In this document: positions 8,592-17,097 of the stretch, in pieces | Layout: every line of letters begins with the position of its first letter | How positions within the stretch are numbered: position 1 is the stretch's first letter | NCBI RefSeq assembly: GCF_003614925.1 | Contig: NZ_QYLP01000084.1 | Span: forward strand, 1-43,917 | DNA: 43,917 nucleotides | Reading direction: 5' to 3' | From: Arthrobacter celericrescens | GTDB lineage: Bacteria; Actinomycetota; Actinomycetes; Actinomycetales; Micrococcaceae | The notes under the pieces: model-generated | What the model saw: only the letters and a program-made list of their open reading frames with translations | What the model was told of the DNA's origin: nothing | The model's database searches: none | Position numbers and translations under genes: made by a program

Positions 8592-10145
8592 ATGAAAAAC
8601 ACACAGTTCGATCCCGCGGATGCAGTGGAAAACGCCCGGGAACTGGTCGGTGACAGGACCACCGCAGCGCAGGACTTCTCCAGCGAAGAAGCTGGCTACC
8701 ACAAGACCCTCAAACCCCGGCAGATCCAGATGATCGCCATCGGGGGAGCCATCGGAACGGGCCTCTTCATGGGAGCGGGCGGCCGCTTGAATGCCTCCGG
8801 GCCGGCGCTGATCCTGGTCTACGCGGTTTGCGGATTCTTCGCTTTCCTCATCCTGCGGGCCCTGGGCGAACTGGTCCTGCACCGGCCGTCGTCCGGCTCG
8901 TTCGTTTCCTACGCCCGGGAGTTCTACGGCGAAAAGATGGCGTACGCCGCCGGCTGGCTCTACTTTCTCAACTGGGCCATGACCTCGATCGTGGACGTCA
9001 CCGCCGTCGCGCTGTACATCAAGTTCTGGGGCCAGTTCTGGGAACCGCTGCAGTCCGTCCCGCAGTGGCTCATCGCACTCGCGGCGCTCGTCGTCGTCCT
9101 GGCCTTGAACCTGGTCTCCGTGAAGATTTTCGGTGAGATGGAGTTCTGGTTCGCCCTCATCAAGGTGGCCGCCCTCGTGGCCTTCCTCGTCGTCGGGGTG
9201 TGCTTCATCATCTTCGGCGGCCGGACAGACATCGGCGCCCCCGGCGTGGACGTCATCCTGGACCACGGCGGCGCATTCCCGGCCGGCGCGGTGGCGCCTC
9301 TGCTCGCCATCAGCGGCGTTGTGTTCGCCTATGCAGCCATCGAACTGGTGGGCACCGCCGCGGGCGAGACCGCCCAACCGCAGAAGGTCATGCCCAAGGC
9401 CGTGAATACGGTGGTTTTCCGCATCGCCATCTTCTACGTCGGTTCCGTGCTGCTGCTGTCCCTGCTCCTGCCCTTCACCGCCTACAAGGCAGGGGAATCG
9501 CCGTTCGTCACCTTCTTCTCGCATCTGGGGGATCCGCAGGCCGGAGCGATCTCGGCCTCGGTGATGAACTTCGTGGTCCTCACCGCTGCCCTGTCCAGCC
9601 TCAACGCCGGCCTGTACTCCACCGGACGCATCCTGCGTTCCATGGCGGTGAACGGTTCCGTCCCGCAGTTCACCGCCCGTATCAGCGCCTCGGGCGTCCC
9701 GTACGGCGGGATCCTGCTGACGGCTGTGATCACGCTGCTCGGCGTCGGACTGAACGCCCTGGTCCCGTCCCAGGTGTTCGAAATCGTCCTCGAGGTCTCC
9801 GCCATCGGCATCATCGGCGGCTGGGCCACCATCATGCTGTGCCACATCAGGCTGCAGTCCTGGGTGCGGCAAGGCAGGGTTGAACGGCCATCGTTCCGCC
9901 TCTTCGGCGCACCTTTCACGTCCTACCTGACCCTCGGTTTCCTGGCGTTTGTGCTGGTCACCATGGGCTTCTCGGAAACCGGCCGCTGGGTCCTCGCCTC
10001 GGTTGTGGTCCTCGTACCGCTGCTCGTGGCTGGGTGGTTCGGCTCCCGGAAGCGCATCCTTGCCGCCGCCGAGGAACGCCGCGGCCATACCGGCGTCTTC
10101 CCGGTGATCGCCGAGCGCCCCGCCCAAGCGGGACGGCGGCCCTGA
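8592..10145 (+). CDS. ansP: APC-family amino-acid permease, AnsP (L-asparagine)-like
   Basis: A 517-residue, 12-TM permease of the amino acid-polyamine-organocation superfamily. The stretches [68 protein letters not shown] and [12 protein letters not shown] closely resemble mycobacterial AnsP proteins, which import L-asparagine with H+. Related GABA or aromatic permeases share several of these, so the substrate is probable rather than certain. ATG 8592 is preceded by AAGGAGA at optimal spacing; an in-frame ATG at 8568 lacks one. It is divergent from the PucR regulator and followed 57 bp later by the decarboxylase gene. Confidence 0.88.
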   Translation: MKNTQFDPADAVENARELVGDRTTAAQDFSSEEAGYHKTLKPRQIQMIAIGGAIGTGLFMGAGGRLNASGPALILVYAVCGFFAFLILRALGELVLHRPSSGSFVSYAREFYGEKMAYAAGWLYFLNWAMTSIVDVTAVALYIKFWGQFWEPLQSVPQWLIALAALVVVLALNLVSVKIFGEMEFWFALIKVAALVAFLVVGVCFIIFGGRTDIGAPGVDVILDHGGAFPAGAVAPLLAISGVVFAYAAIELVGTAAGETAQPQKVMPKAVNTVVFRIAIFYVGSVLLLSLLLPFTAYKAGESPFVTFFSHLGDPQAGAISASVMNFVVLTAALSSLNAGLYSTGRILRSMAVNGSVPQFTARISASGVPYGGILLTAVITLLGVGLNALVPSQVFEIVLEVSAIGIIGGWATIMLCHIRLQSWVRQGRVERPSFRLFGAPFTSYLTLGFLAFVLVTMGFSETGRWVLASVVVLVPLLVAGWFGSRKRILAAAEERRGHTGVFPVIAERPAQAGRRP

Positions 10146-10202
10146 CCTCCTCCGATCACCCGGACCATCAAGCACTCGAACCACCAAGCACCCGAACCAA
10201 CA

Positions 10203-13022
10203 TTGGAAAACAAGACAACAGTGAATATCGAAGCTGCCCCGAAAGACGTTGGCACCCCCAGCAGCGCCTGGCGCTCCCGCGCGGATGCCTGGGAGTTCCT
10301 GGGCTACGCGTTCAAGCAACTGGCCAAGAGCCGCACGGGAACAGGGGACGAAACGGCCAACGCCGCCCTGGCGGAACAGGCGGCCCGCGCACTCAGCCTG
10401 CTGCACGCCGTCGAGCTCTATTGGGCGGCTCCGGGGCAGGCGGCCGTGGGGCAGCTGCGGGCTGCCCTGGACGCCGGTGACTTCCGGACGGGGCTCGAGT
10501 TGCTCCGTGGCCTGGCATCGATGGTGCCGGGCCACGGGGGAGCCGCGTCCCCGCCCTTGCGGGGGCACGGCCCTGCGGGGACGGGCGATGCGGAAGACGA
10601 CGGCGGCAGCCAGGCTCCCGACGTCGGCGAACGGCCCCGGTTCGACGTTTTGGTAGTTGATGACCTGGCGGCTGAGGAAGCAGACTCCCTGAAGGCCGAC
10701 CTCCTGGCCCAGGGACGGCCCGGCGACGCGTTCACGTACGAGCTTGTGGTGGTCCCCAGCTATGAGGACGCCCTGGTGGCCCTGCTGCTGAACCCCGCCA
10801 TCCAGGCGTGCATCCTTCGTCCCGGCCTTGTCGCGGAGAGCGGGCAGCCGCTCGGCAGGGATCTTCGGGCCTATCTGTCCACTCATACCGCTGCGGCGCC
10901 GGCCGGCGCACGTCCCCTGCAACTGATCCTCGCCTTGGCGGAGCAACTTACGGCATTGCGCCCGGAAGTGGATGTCTACTTGACCGCGGGTGTGTCCATC
11001 GAGAGCCTGGCCGGTTCGCTGAGCAGGCGCTTCCGGAGGATCTTCCGCAAGCAGGACCATCTCGACCTGCATTTGTCCCTCCTGTCCGGCGTGGCGGAGC
11101 GCTTCCGAACGCCCTTCTTCACCGCCCTGCAGGAGTACAGCCGCCGGCCCGCCAGCGTGTTCCACGCCCTGCCGGTGTCCCGGGGCGGCTCGGTGGTGGG
11201 TTCCCCGTGGATCCGCGACATGGCAGATTTCTACGGACTCAACCTGCTCATGGCGGAAACCTCCGCAACCTCGGGCGGACTGGATTCGCTCCTGGACCCG
11301 CATGGCTCCATCAAGGAGGCCCAGGACCTGGCGGCGCGGGCGTTCGGATCGCATCAGACGTTCTTCGTTACCAACGGCACGTCCACGGCCAACAAGGTGG
11401 TCCACCAATCCATCCTGGCTCCGGGCGATGTGGTCCTCGTGGACCGCAACTGCCACAAGTCCCACCACTACGCCTTCGCGCTCGCCGGGGCGCAGGTGAG
11501 CTACCTGGATGCCTACCCGCTGGACCGCTACGCCTTCTACGGTGCTGTGCCGCTGGCCTCCATCAAGGCCAGGCTCTTGGAGTACCGCAGGGCAGGGCGG
11601 CTGGACGAGGTCAAAATGATCACGCTCACCAACTGCACCTTCGACGGCATTGTGTACGACGTGGAGCGCGTCATGGAGGAGTGCCTGGCCATCAAGCCGG
11701 ACCTGGTGTTCCTCTGGGACGAGGCCTGGTTCGCGTTCGCCCGCTCCCACCCGGTCTTCCGCCGCCGCACCGCCATGGCGGCGGCCCGGAAACTCGAAGC
11801 GTCCTTCGGCGATCCTGCGTATGCGGCAAAGCATGCCGCGCAGGCCGCCCAGCTGTGGGACCCGGTGACGGGATGCCCGGCGGACGATCAGGCCTGGCTG
11901 GAGACCAGGCTGGTCCCGGACCCCGCCAGGGCGCGCGTCCGGGTCTACGCCACGCAGTCCACCCATAAGACGCTGACGTCGCTCCGGCAGGGGTCCATGA
12001 TCCACGTCTTCGACCAGGACTTCGAGGAACGGAACCGGGAGTCGTTCCGCGAGGCGTACATGACCCACACGTCCACTTCGCCCAACTACCAGATCCTCGC
12101 CTCACTGGACGTCGGTCGCAGGCAGGTGGAACTCGAGGGGTTCGGCCTCGTCCAGCGCCAGGCCGACCTTGCCACCAGCGTTGCGCAGGCCGTTGCCCGG
12201 CATCCCCTCCTCAAGAAGTACTTCCGCGTACTCACCTCGCGGGACCTCATTGAGGCGCCCTTCCGGAAGACTGGCCCGGCCATGCCGCACCGCGACGGCC
12301 TCGCCGCGCTCGCGGACGCCTGGGAGCACGACGAGTTCGTCGTCGATCCCAGCCGCCTCACCCTGGACATCAGCCGGACCGGGATCGACGGCGATACCTT
12401 CCGCCACCGCTACCTCGCCGACGGCCACGGCATCCAGGTCAACAAGACCTCGCGCAACACCGTGCTGTTCATGACGAACATCGGCACCTCCCGCAGCTCG
12501 GTGGCCTACTTGATCGAAGTCCTTGTCAAGCTCGCCGAGCAGTTCGAGGAGGACCGTTCGACGACGGCGGGCGCCGGCTACCGTCGGACACCGGCTGTAT
12601 CCGACGACGGCGGGACGCCGCCGCTGCCCGACTTCAGCCGGTTCGCGGACCGATTCCGCCGGGATGCGCTGTGCCCCGATGGCGACGTCCGGGCTGCCTA
12701 CTTCGAAGGCTACAAGGACGGTTCCACCGAATACCTGTTCGCGGAGGAACTGGGCGCCAGGATCGACGCCGGGCTGGACGTGGTGTCCGCAGGTTTCGTC
12801 ACCCCGTACCCGCCGGGTTTCCCGATCCTGGTGCCGGGCCAGGTCATCACGCGCAAGACGTTGGAGTTCATGGCTGCCCTGGACACGAAGGAAGTCCACG
12901 GCTTCGATCCGGAGAGAGGGTACAGGGTGTTCGCGGAGCCAGGACCCCGGCCTCAAGCAGCCCTCACGGCCGGCACGGAGAGAGGTGGGTCACAATTGGT
13001 TAGTCTCACTTTCACAATGTGA
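10203..13022 (+). CDS. Orn/Lys/Arg decarboxylase family (PLP fold type I), long form
   Basis: The protein is 939 residues from TTG 10203; GTG 10221 is an alternative. After an N-terminal region of about 140 residues comes a receiver-like wing domain (FDVLVVDDL), then the PLP domain: SATSGGLDSLLDP, TFFVTNGTSTANK, WDEAWFAFA (the PLP aspartate) and the Schiff-base lysine K589 in STHKTL. The C-terminal domain has FEGYKDGSTEYLFAEEL and VTPYPPGFPILVPGQ. The enzyme would remove the alpha-carboxyl of a basic amino acid to give a polyamine or diamine. Enterobacterial homologues are about 710-760 residues, so about 200 are extra, partly in low-complexity linkers. Its stop codon lies inside the operator of dctA. 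Confidence 0.85.
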   Translation: MENKTTVNIEAAPKDVGTPSSAWRSRADAWEFLGYAFKQLAKSRTGTGDETANAALAEQAARALSLLHAVELYWAAPGQAAVGQLRAALDAGDFRTGLELLRGLASMVPGHGGAASPPLRGHGPAGTGDAEDDGGSQAPDVGERPRFDVLVVDDLAAEEADSLKADLLAQGRPGDAFTYELVVVPSYEDALVALLLNPAIQACILRPGLVAESGQPLGRDLRAYLSTHTAAAPAGARPLQLILALAEQLTALRPEVDVYLTAGVSIESLAGSLSRRFRRIFRKQDHLDLHLSLLSGVAERFRTPFFTALQEYSRRPASVFHALPVSRGGSVVGSPWIRDMADFYGLNLLMAETSATSGGLDSLLDPHGSIKEAQDLAARAFGSHQTFFVTNGTSTANKVVHQSILAPGDVVLVDRNCHKSHHYAFALAGAQVSYLDAYPLDRYAFYGAVPLASIKARLLEYRRAGRLDEVKMITLTNCTFDGIVYDVERVMEECLAIKPDLVFLWDEAWFAFARSHPVFRRRTAMAAARKLEASFGDPAYAAKHAAQAAQLWDPVTGCPADDQAWLETRLVPDPARARVRVYATQSTHKTLTSLRQGSMIHVFDQDFEERNRESFREAYMTHTSTSPNYQILASLDVGRRQVELEGFGLVQRQADLATSVAQAVARHPLLKKYFRVLTSRDLIEAPFRKTGPAMPHRDGLAALADAWEHDEFVVDPSRLTLDISRTGIDGDTFRHRYLADGHGIQVNKTSRNTVLFMTNIGTSRSSVAYLIEVLVKLAEQFEEDRSTTAGAGYRRTPAVSDDGGTPPLPDFSRFADRFRRDALCPDGDVRAAYFEGYKDGSTEYLFAEELGARIDAGLDVVSAGFVTPYPPGFPILVPGQVITRKTLEFMAALDTKEVHGFDPERGYRVFAEPGPRPQAALTAGTERGGSQLVSLTFTM

Positions 13023-13045
13023 AAATTCAATTCCCTCTTGTGGAA
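13010..13045. promoter_or_regulatory. Two-part operator upstream of dctA
   Basis: TTTCACAATGTGAAA (13010-13024) is a perfect 15-bp palindrome. TTCCCTCTTGTGGAA (13031-13045) begins 21 bp after the start of the first element. The first palindrome includes the decarboxylase stop codon. The same architecture stands before the NCS1 permease at 1909-1944, so one IclR-like regulator probably controls both uptake genes. Confidence 0.6.
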
Positions 13046-13115
13046 TAGTGTGATCTGGAATACGTTGAGAGTGTCCCCGGCAACCGGGGAGTTCTCTAAT
13101 GATTGGTTCAGATCA

Positions 13116-14606
13116 ATGAAGATCCCAGACTCCGCGGCGCTGAAGGCGAGTTCGGCCCCGCAGAAGAAGAAGCCGCTGTACAGGTCGCTCTTCTTCCAAA
13201 TTCTGATCGCCGTCGTCGCAGGTGTGCTGATCGGCCATTTCTGGCCGAACATCGGCTCCACCCTCCGGCCCTTGGGCGATGGATTCATTCAACTCATCAA
13301 GATGATCATTGCCCCGCTGATCTTCCTCGTGATCGTCACGGGAATTTCGGCAGTCGGCGACGTCAAGGCGGTCGGAAGAGTCGGGGTCAAGGCCCTGCTG
13401 TACTTCACCGCAGCAACCCTGTTCGCGCTGGTGTTCGGCCTGGTGGTCGGCAACATCGTCCAGCCCGGTGCCGGCCTGAACATCGATCCGGCCACCCTGT
13501 CCCAGGACGCCGTGGACGCCAAGACCGGCCACGCCGTTCCGAAGGACGCGGCAGCCTTCCTGCTCGATGTCATTCCCACCAGCGTGATCGGGGCCTTCGC
13601 CAACAACAGCCTGCTCCAGGTCCTGTTCTTCTCCGTGTTCTTCGGCGCGGCCATTGTTGTCATCGGGCGCCAGCGCTGCATGCCGGTCATCAGCCTCATG
13701 GAGACCGTGCTTGAGCTGATCTTCAAGATCATGTCCTGGATCATGAAGGTTGCCCCCATCGGCGCTTTCGGTGCCATGGCGTTCATCATTGGCCAGTACG
13801 GCCTGGACACCCTTGGCACCTACGCGCTGCTGATCGCCGCGTGCTACGGTGCCGCGATCGTCTTCATCGGCCTGCTGTTCCTGGTGGCCTGGGGCTTCGC
13901 GAGGGTTCCGCTGTGGCAGTTCCTGAAGTACACCCGGGAGGAGTTCCTCCTCGCGCTGGGCACCGCGTCCACCGAGGCCGTGATGCCGCGCATCATGACC
14001 AAGCTGACCAACGCCGGCTGCTCCCGGGCCACCACCGGCTTGGTGGTTCCCACGGGCTACTCCTTCAACCTGGACGGCGCCGCGATCTATCTCTCGATTT
14101 CGCTGCTGTTCCTGGCCCAGGCCTTCGGCCACAACCTGGACCTCGGCCAGCAGCTGGCCGCACTCGGCGTGCTGCTGCTGACCTCCAAGGGCATGGCCGG
14201 CGTACCTGGGTCCTCCTTCCTGGCGCTGTCCGCGACGGCCGCCGCGCTCGGCATTTTCCCGGTGGCCGGCGTCGCGCTCCTCCTGGGTGCCGACCGCCTC
14301 ATGGACTCCATGCGCGTGGTGGTGAACCTGCTGGGCAACTGCGTGGCGACGTTCGTGGTGGCCAAGTGGGAAGGCCAGTTCGACCGCGGCGTCATGGTCC
14401 GTGCCTTCCGCGGCGAAATCACCAACGAAGACTCCGCCATCATGCTGGGCAAGGAGGAGGCCTTCGAGGAGCAGGAACTCGAGCGCCTCAGCGAGGGCCA
14501 GGAGCCGTCGCCGAAGTTCCGCGGCGGCCCGGTGTCCGGCGACATTCCCCGCTTTGAAATGAGCCGGCCGGGCCAGCGCCAGGAAACGCCGATTTCCCCC
14601 GACTGA
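13116..14606 (+). CDS. dctA: Dicarboxylate/amino acid:cation symporter, DctA type
   Basis: A 496-residue DAACS-family carrier. PLYRSLFFQILIAVVAGVLIGHFWP opens TM1. The conserved transport core is visible as GTASTEAVMPRIMTKL (serine-rich hairpin), VVPTGYSFNLDGAAIYLS and SKGMAGVPGSSF with the RLMDSMRVVVNLLGNCVA helix. Members import C4-dicarboxylates such as succinate and malate, or aspartate and glutamate, with Na+ or H+. I chose ATG 13116 (MKIPDSAALK): the upstream ATG at 13038 would place the start inside the operator, while 13116 keeps the same 71-bp operator-to-start distance as in the NCS1 permease gene. No strong Shine-Dalgarno is visible. A long terminator follows. Confidence 0.92.
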   Translation: MKIPDSAALKASSAPQKKKPLYRSLFFQILIAVVAGVLIGHFWPNIGSTLRPLGDGFIQLIKMIIAPLIFLVIVTGISAVGDVKAVGRVGVKALLYFTAATLFALVFGLVVGNIVQPGAGLNIDPATLSQDAVDAKTGHAVPKDAAAFLLDVIPTSVIGAFANNSLLQVLFFSVFFGAAIVVIGRQRCMPVISLMETVLELIFKIMSWIMKVAPIGAFGAMAFIIGQYGLDTLGTYALLIAACYGAAIVFIGLLFLVAWGFARVPLWQFLKYTREEFLLALGTASTEAVMPRIMTKLTNAGCSRATTGLVVPTGYSFNLDGAAIYLSISLLFLAQAFGHNLDLGQQLAALGVLLLTSKGMAGVPGSSFLALSATAAALGIFPVAGVALLLGADRLMDSMRVVVNLLGNCVATFVVAKWEGQFDRGVMVRAFRGEITNEDSAIMLGKEEAFEEQELERLSEGQEPSPKFRGGPVSGDIPRFEMSRPGQRQETPISPD

Positions 14607-14628
14607 GCGGCCCGTTCCCGCGGAAAGC

Positions 14629-14667
14629 AAGGCGGCCGTTCCGGTGATCCGGAACGGCCGCCTTTTT
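14629..14667 (+). terminator. Rho-independent terminator of dctA
   Basis: AAGGCGGCCGTTCCGG pairs perfectly over 16 bp with CCGGAACGGCCGCCTT around a TGAT loop, followed by a T run. It lies 22 bp after the dctA stop codon. Confidence 0.92.
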
Positions 14668-14682
14668 CGTGCCCCGAAGGCG

Positions 14683-14735
14683 GGGTCATTTAGGGCCCAT
14701 GTTTGCGCCCGCAAAACATGGGCCGTAAGTGACCC
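14683..14735. repeat. 53-bp palindromic element
   Basis: The left arm GGGTCATTTAGGGCCCATG and right arm CATGGGCCGTAAGTGACCC pair with two mismatches around a short GC-rich core. It stands between the convergent dctA and sterol-carrier-like genes, next to but separate from the dctA terminator. It lacks a T run, so it looks like a dispersed palindromic element rather than a second terminator. Confidence 0.75.
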
Positions 14736-14744
14736 TGTGTTGGA

Positions 14745-15131
14745 CTAGAACGGCAGCAGCTCCGCCAGATCGGCGCGCAGCCCCGACGCGGCGACCCGGC
14801 CGGCGTCGACGGCGTCCGCCCATGCCAGCCGGCCGCTCACCAGCGCGAGCCAGGTGGCGGCGTCGCACTCGATCACGTTCGGCGGCGTGCCGCGCGTGTG
14901 GCGGGGACCCTCCACGCACTGCGCGACGCCGAACGGCGGCACACGTACCTCCACCGAGTTGCCGGGGGCGCGGGCGGTGAGCTCTTCGAGGGTGTAGCGG
15001 ACCGCGGTGGCAAGGGTCGTGCGGGGCAAAGCCGCGTCCGTCTCGCCGGGGCTTACTGCAGCGCTGTCCTGCCATGCGGCCAGGGCGGCGCGGCCTTCTT
15101 CTAGGGGTACCCGACGGCGGGCGACAGCCAT
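14745..15131 (-). CDS. Sterol carrier (SCP2-like) family protein
   Basis: A 128-residue protein resembling the actinobacterial bacterial-SCP family: [20 protein letters not shown] at the N-terminus, [43 protein letters not shown] in the middle and [26 protein letters not shown] near the C-terminus. The last part matches the SCP2-like hydrophobic-ligand domain also found in mycothiol-dependent isomerases. The true ligand and role are unknown. The frame stays open upstream to 15287 inside the asparaginase gene, but ATG 15131 has AGGAAAGG at a good distance. It starts 31 bp after the asparaginase stop on the same strand, so they probably share a transcript. Confidence 0.8.
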   Translation of the reverse strand: MAVARRRVPLEEGRAALAAWQDSAAVSPGETDAALPRTTLATAVRYTLEELTARAPGNSVEVRVPPFGVAQCVEGPRHTRGTPPNVIECDAATWLALVSGRLAWADAVDAGRVAASGLRADLAELLPF

Positions 15132-15162
15132 GCTTGAAGCCTTTCCTGTGGTGATGGGGAGG

Positions 15163-16179
15163 TTAGTCCAGCAGCGAGAGCAGTGCCTTGCCGAGCCGGA
15201 TCCGGCCCACCGGATGTCCGCCGCCCAGCACCGGGTCCACCACCTTCTCCAGCACGCTGGAGACCTCCGGAACGTCGACGGCGCCACTCACCGCGAGCAG
15301 CGTCAGCCCCACCAGGGTGGTGGCCCGCAAGTTGCCGTCGAGCATCTTGACGGCCACCGTGGCACCGGTGGGCGTGGCGAGGACAAGGACGCCTTCGGCG
15401 CCGATCTTCGCGAGGACGCCCAGGTCATCCATGACCACAGTGTTGGCCTCGCCCCGGCCCTGGACCGCCCAAGGGTAATCCAGCATCGAGGTGGCGATGG
15501 TGGCCGCGCGCGCGTTCGAGTTCGGGTCCCGCAGAGCCTTCGCCAGCCGCGAATAGGCTCGGGCGAGACCGGTCAGGGAGAGCGCCGCTACGGGCGCGCC
15601 GCAGCCGTCGATGCCCAGGTGGGCGATGGATTCCCCGCTGTATTCCTCGATCGCGGCGCGCACCCTCTGCTGCAGGGGGTGGTTCGGCTCCAGGTAGCTC
15701 CGGGTGTCCCAGCCGTTCTCCCGGCAGGCCCAGAGGAAAGCCGCGTGCTTGCCCGAGCAGTTGAACGCGAGTTTGGACTTGCCGCGCTCGGAGCGGACCA
15801 GCCAGTTCCGTGCGGTCTCATCCTGGGGCCACGCCGCCGGGCACTGCAGCTGCTCCTCGCGGATGCCCGCGGCCTTGAGCATGCCTTCCACCACGTCCAT
15901 GTGGTCGAGCGAGCCCGTGTGGCTGGCGCAGGCCAGCGCCACCTGGGCGCCGCGCAGCGGAACGCCGGACTGCATCGAGGCCAGCGCCTGGAGCGGCTTG
16001 AGGGTGGAGCGGGCGTAGATCGGGGTGGTGATGTCGCCCAGTTCCTCCACCACGCTGCCGTCGCCGGCCAGGACCACGGCCGAGCCGATGTGGCGCGATT
16101 CGATGAAGCCGCTGCGCTCGATGACGGCCAGCTCGACGGCGGACTCGGCCGTGAAGGTTTCATGCGGAGACATGGGCAT
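15163..16179 (-). CDS. L-asparaginase, Rhizobium etli (class 3) type
   Basis: A 338-residue asparaginase of the AsnA/L-asparaginase II family that is unrelated to the E. coli enzymes and converts asparagine to aspartate plus ammonia. RSTLKP (S-x-x-K motif), [21 protein letters not shown] and GIDGCGAP supply the conserved serines, lysines and metal-binding cysteines known for ReAV-like enzymes. No signal peptide is present, so it is cytoplasmic. ATG 16179 and ATG 16173 (MSPHETF) are both possible. An 83-bp inverted repeat fills the region upstream. With the AnsP-like permease it could form an asparagine-utilisation route. Confidence 0.92.
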   Translation of the reverse strand: MPMSPHETFTAESAVELAVIERSGFIESRHIGSAVVLAGDGSVVEELGDITTPIYARSTLKPLQALASMQSGVPLRGAQVALACASHTGSLDHMDVVEGMLKAAGIREEQLQCPAAWPQDETARNWLVRSERGKSKLAFNCSGKHAAFLWACRENGWDTRSYLEPNHPLQQRVRAAIEEYSGESIAHLGIDGCGAPVAALSLTGLARAYSRLAKALRDPNSNARAATIATSMLDYPWAVQGRGEANTVVMDDLGVLAKIGAEGVLVLATPTGATVAVKMLDGNLRATTLVGLTLLAVSGAVDVPEVSSVLEKVVDPVLGGGHPVGRIRLGKALLSLLD

Positions 16180-16194
16180 GCTGCAAGTCTACGG

Positions 16195-16277
16195 GCGGAC
16201 ATGTCCACTCCCCGGCGCGACGTGTGGACATATCTCTAACATGCGCATGCCTCGGCGGCAGGGGTGGACATGTCCGC
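16195..16277. repeat. 83-bp inverted repeat with GGACATGTCC cores
   Basis: GCGGACATGTCCAC (16195-16208) and GTGGACATGTCCGC (16264-16277) are exact inverted copies. Each contains the palindrome GGACATGTCC. A further GTGGACATATC lies between them at 16225. The element occupies the intergenic space between the GntR gene and the asparaginase start, so it is either an operator array for the asparaginase gene or a dispersed palindrome. Confidence 0.65.
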
Positions 16278-16281
16278 TGGA

Positions 16282-16995
16282 TCAGGCTGCCCGGGTCCGC
16301 GCCACGAAGCGGAAACGGTCCCCGCAGAAGCGGCCGACGGTCCACTCGACCACCTTGCCGTCGTCGTCGAATCCGGTGCGGTCGATCCGCAGGAGGGGCG
16401 AGCCCATCTCGACCTTCAACAGCCGCACCTCCTCGGGCCCGGCCAGGTAAGTCTCGACGCCGTCCTCCACTTCCGTGATCCGGATGCCGAAGTCTTCGCG
16501 GAGGGTCGCATACAGCGAACCGCGTTCCCGCAGCCGCTCGTCGAAGCCGGCCAGTTCGCCGGGAATGCACGCGGTTTCCAGGCCCAGCGGTTCGCCGTTG
16601 CCGAGCCGGATGCGCCGCACACGCACGAAGGGGGCGCCCGGAGCCAGGTGCATGTGTGCGGCCTCGACGGCATGGCTTCCGTCCACGCGGAGCTGCTCGA
16701 TCTCCAGGATTTCCGACGACGGCGTGTACCCGATCGCCTGCGCGTCCTCGGTGAAGGACGTCAGCTGCCGCACGTGCGTGATCTTGGGCCCGCCCGTGTA
16801 GGTGCCCGAGCCCTGGGTGCGGGTGAGCTTGCCTTCGGCCACGAGTTCGCCGATGGCCTTACGGACGGTGGTGCGGGAGGTACCGAAGTCCAGCGCGAGG
16901 GTCCGCTCGGTGGGGATGAGGGTGCCCGGGGGCAGGTCCGCGATCATCTCCAGGATGCGCATTTTGTAGACGTAGTACTTCGGCAGCTCGCTCAC
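16282..16995 (-). CDS. GntR-family (HutC/DasR-like) transcriptional regulator
   Basis: A 237-residue regulator. The N-terminal winged helix (PPGTLIPTERTLALDFGTSRTTVRKAIGELVAEGKLTRTQGSGTYT) is typical GntR. The C-terminal UTRA domain (about 90-235) has LEIEQLRVDG, FVRVRRIRLGNGEPLGLETACIP and LLRIDRTGFDDDGKVVEWTVGRFCGDRFRF, characteristic of DasR/NagR proteins that bind phosphorylated sugars. It starts with GTG. It is divergent from a sugar porter, and two TGGTCTA-type sites lie between the genes, matching the DasR operator pattern. It probably represses the porter and itself in response to a sugar or sugar phosphate. Confidence 0.9.
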   Translation of the reverse strand: MSELPKYYVYKMRILEMIADLPPGTLIPTERTLALDFGTSRTTVRKAIGELVAEGKLTRTQGSGTYTGGPKITHVRQLTSFTEDAQAIGYTPSSEILEIEQLRVDGSHAVEAAHMHLAPGAPFVRVRRIRLGNGEPLGLETACIPGELAGFDERLRERGSLYATLREDFGIRITEVEDGVETYLAGPEEVRLLKVEMGSPLLRIDRTGFDDDGKVVEWTVGRFCGDRFRFVARTRAA

Positions 16996-17011
16996 CGTCC
17001 GATCTTAACTC

Positions 17012-17040
17012 TTGACGGCCAGATTGGTCTATGCCAATCT
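17012..17040 (+). promoter_or_regulatory. Candidate promoter of the MFS sugar porter
   Basis: TTGACG (17012-17017) is followed after 17 bp by CAATCT (17035-17040). The first GntR operator covers most of the spacer, as expected for repression. The -10 match is weak. Confidence 0.4.
17023..17038. promoter_or_regulatory. DasR-like operator site 1
   Basis: ATTGGTCTATGCCAAT is a near-perfect palindrome close to the dre consensus built on TGGTCTAGACCA. It lies between the divergent GntR gene and the sugar porter. Confidence 0.7.
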
Positions 17041-17047
17041 TGTGCAA

Positions 17048-17063
17048 GTTGGTCTACACCAAT
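17048..17063. promoter_or_regulatory. DasR-like operator site 2
   Basis: TTGGTCTACACCAA is a second palindrome of the same type, about 25 bp downstream of site 1, so two dimers could bind side by side. Confidence 0.7.
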
Positions 17064-17097
17064 TCAGCCCTTTGTCTCCCAGACCCCGAGGACACCG

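Noticed and set aside
8574..12068. Very long open frame (1164 codons) on the minus strand
   Set aside because: It lies opposite the AnsP-like permease and the decarboxylase, both with clear family motifs. Its translation is rich in Gly, Asp, His and Gln with no recognisable domain, as expected for the antisense frame of high-GC genes.
13038..13115. Upstream ATG start for dctA
   Set aside because: It would put the start codon inside the operator palindrome, and the added residues do not look like a DAACS N-terminus.
16264..17097. N-terminal extension of the MFS porter frame
   Set aside because: This stretch is antisense to the GntR gene and includes both operators. The start at 17098 has a ribosome site and matches the family N-terminus.
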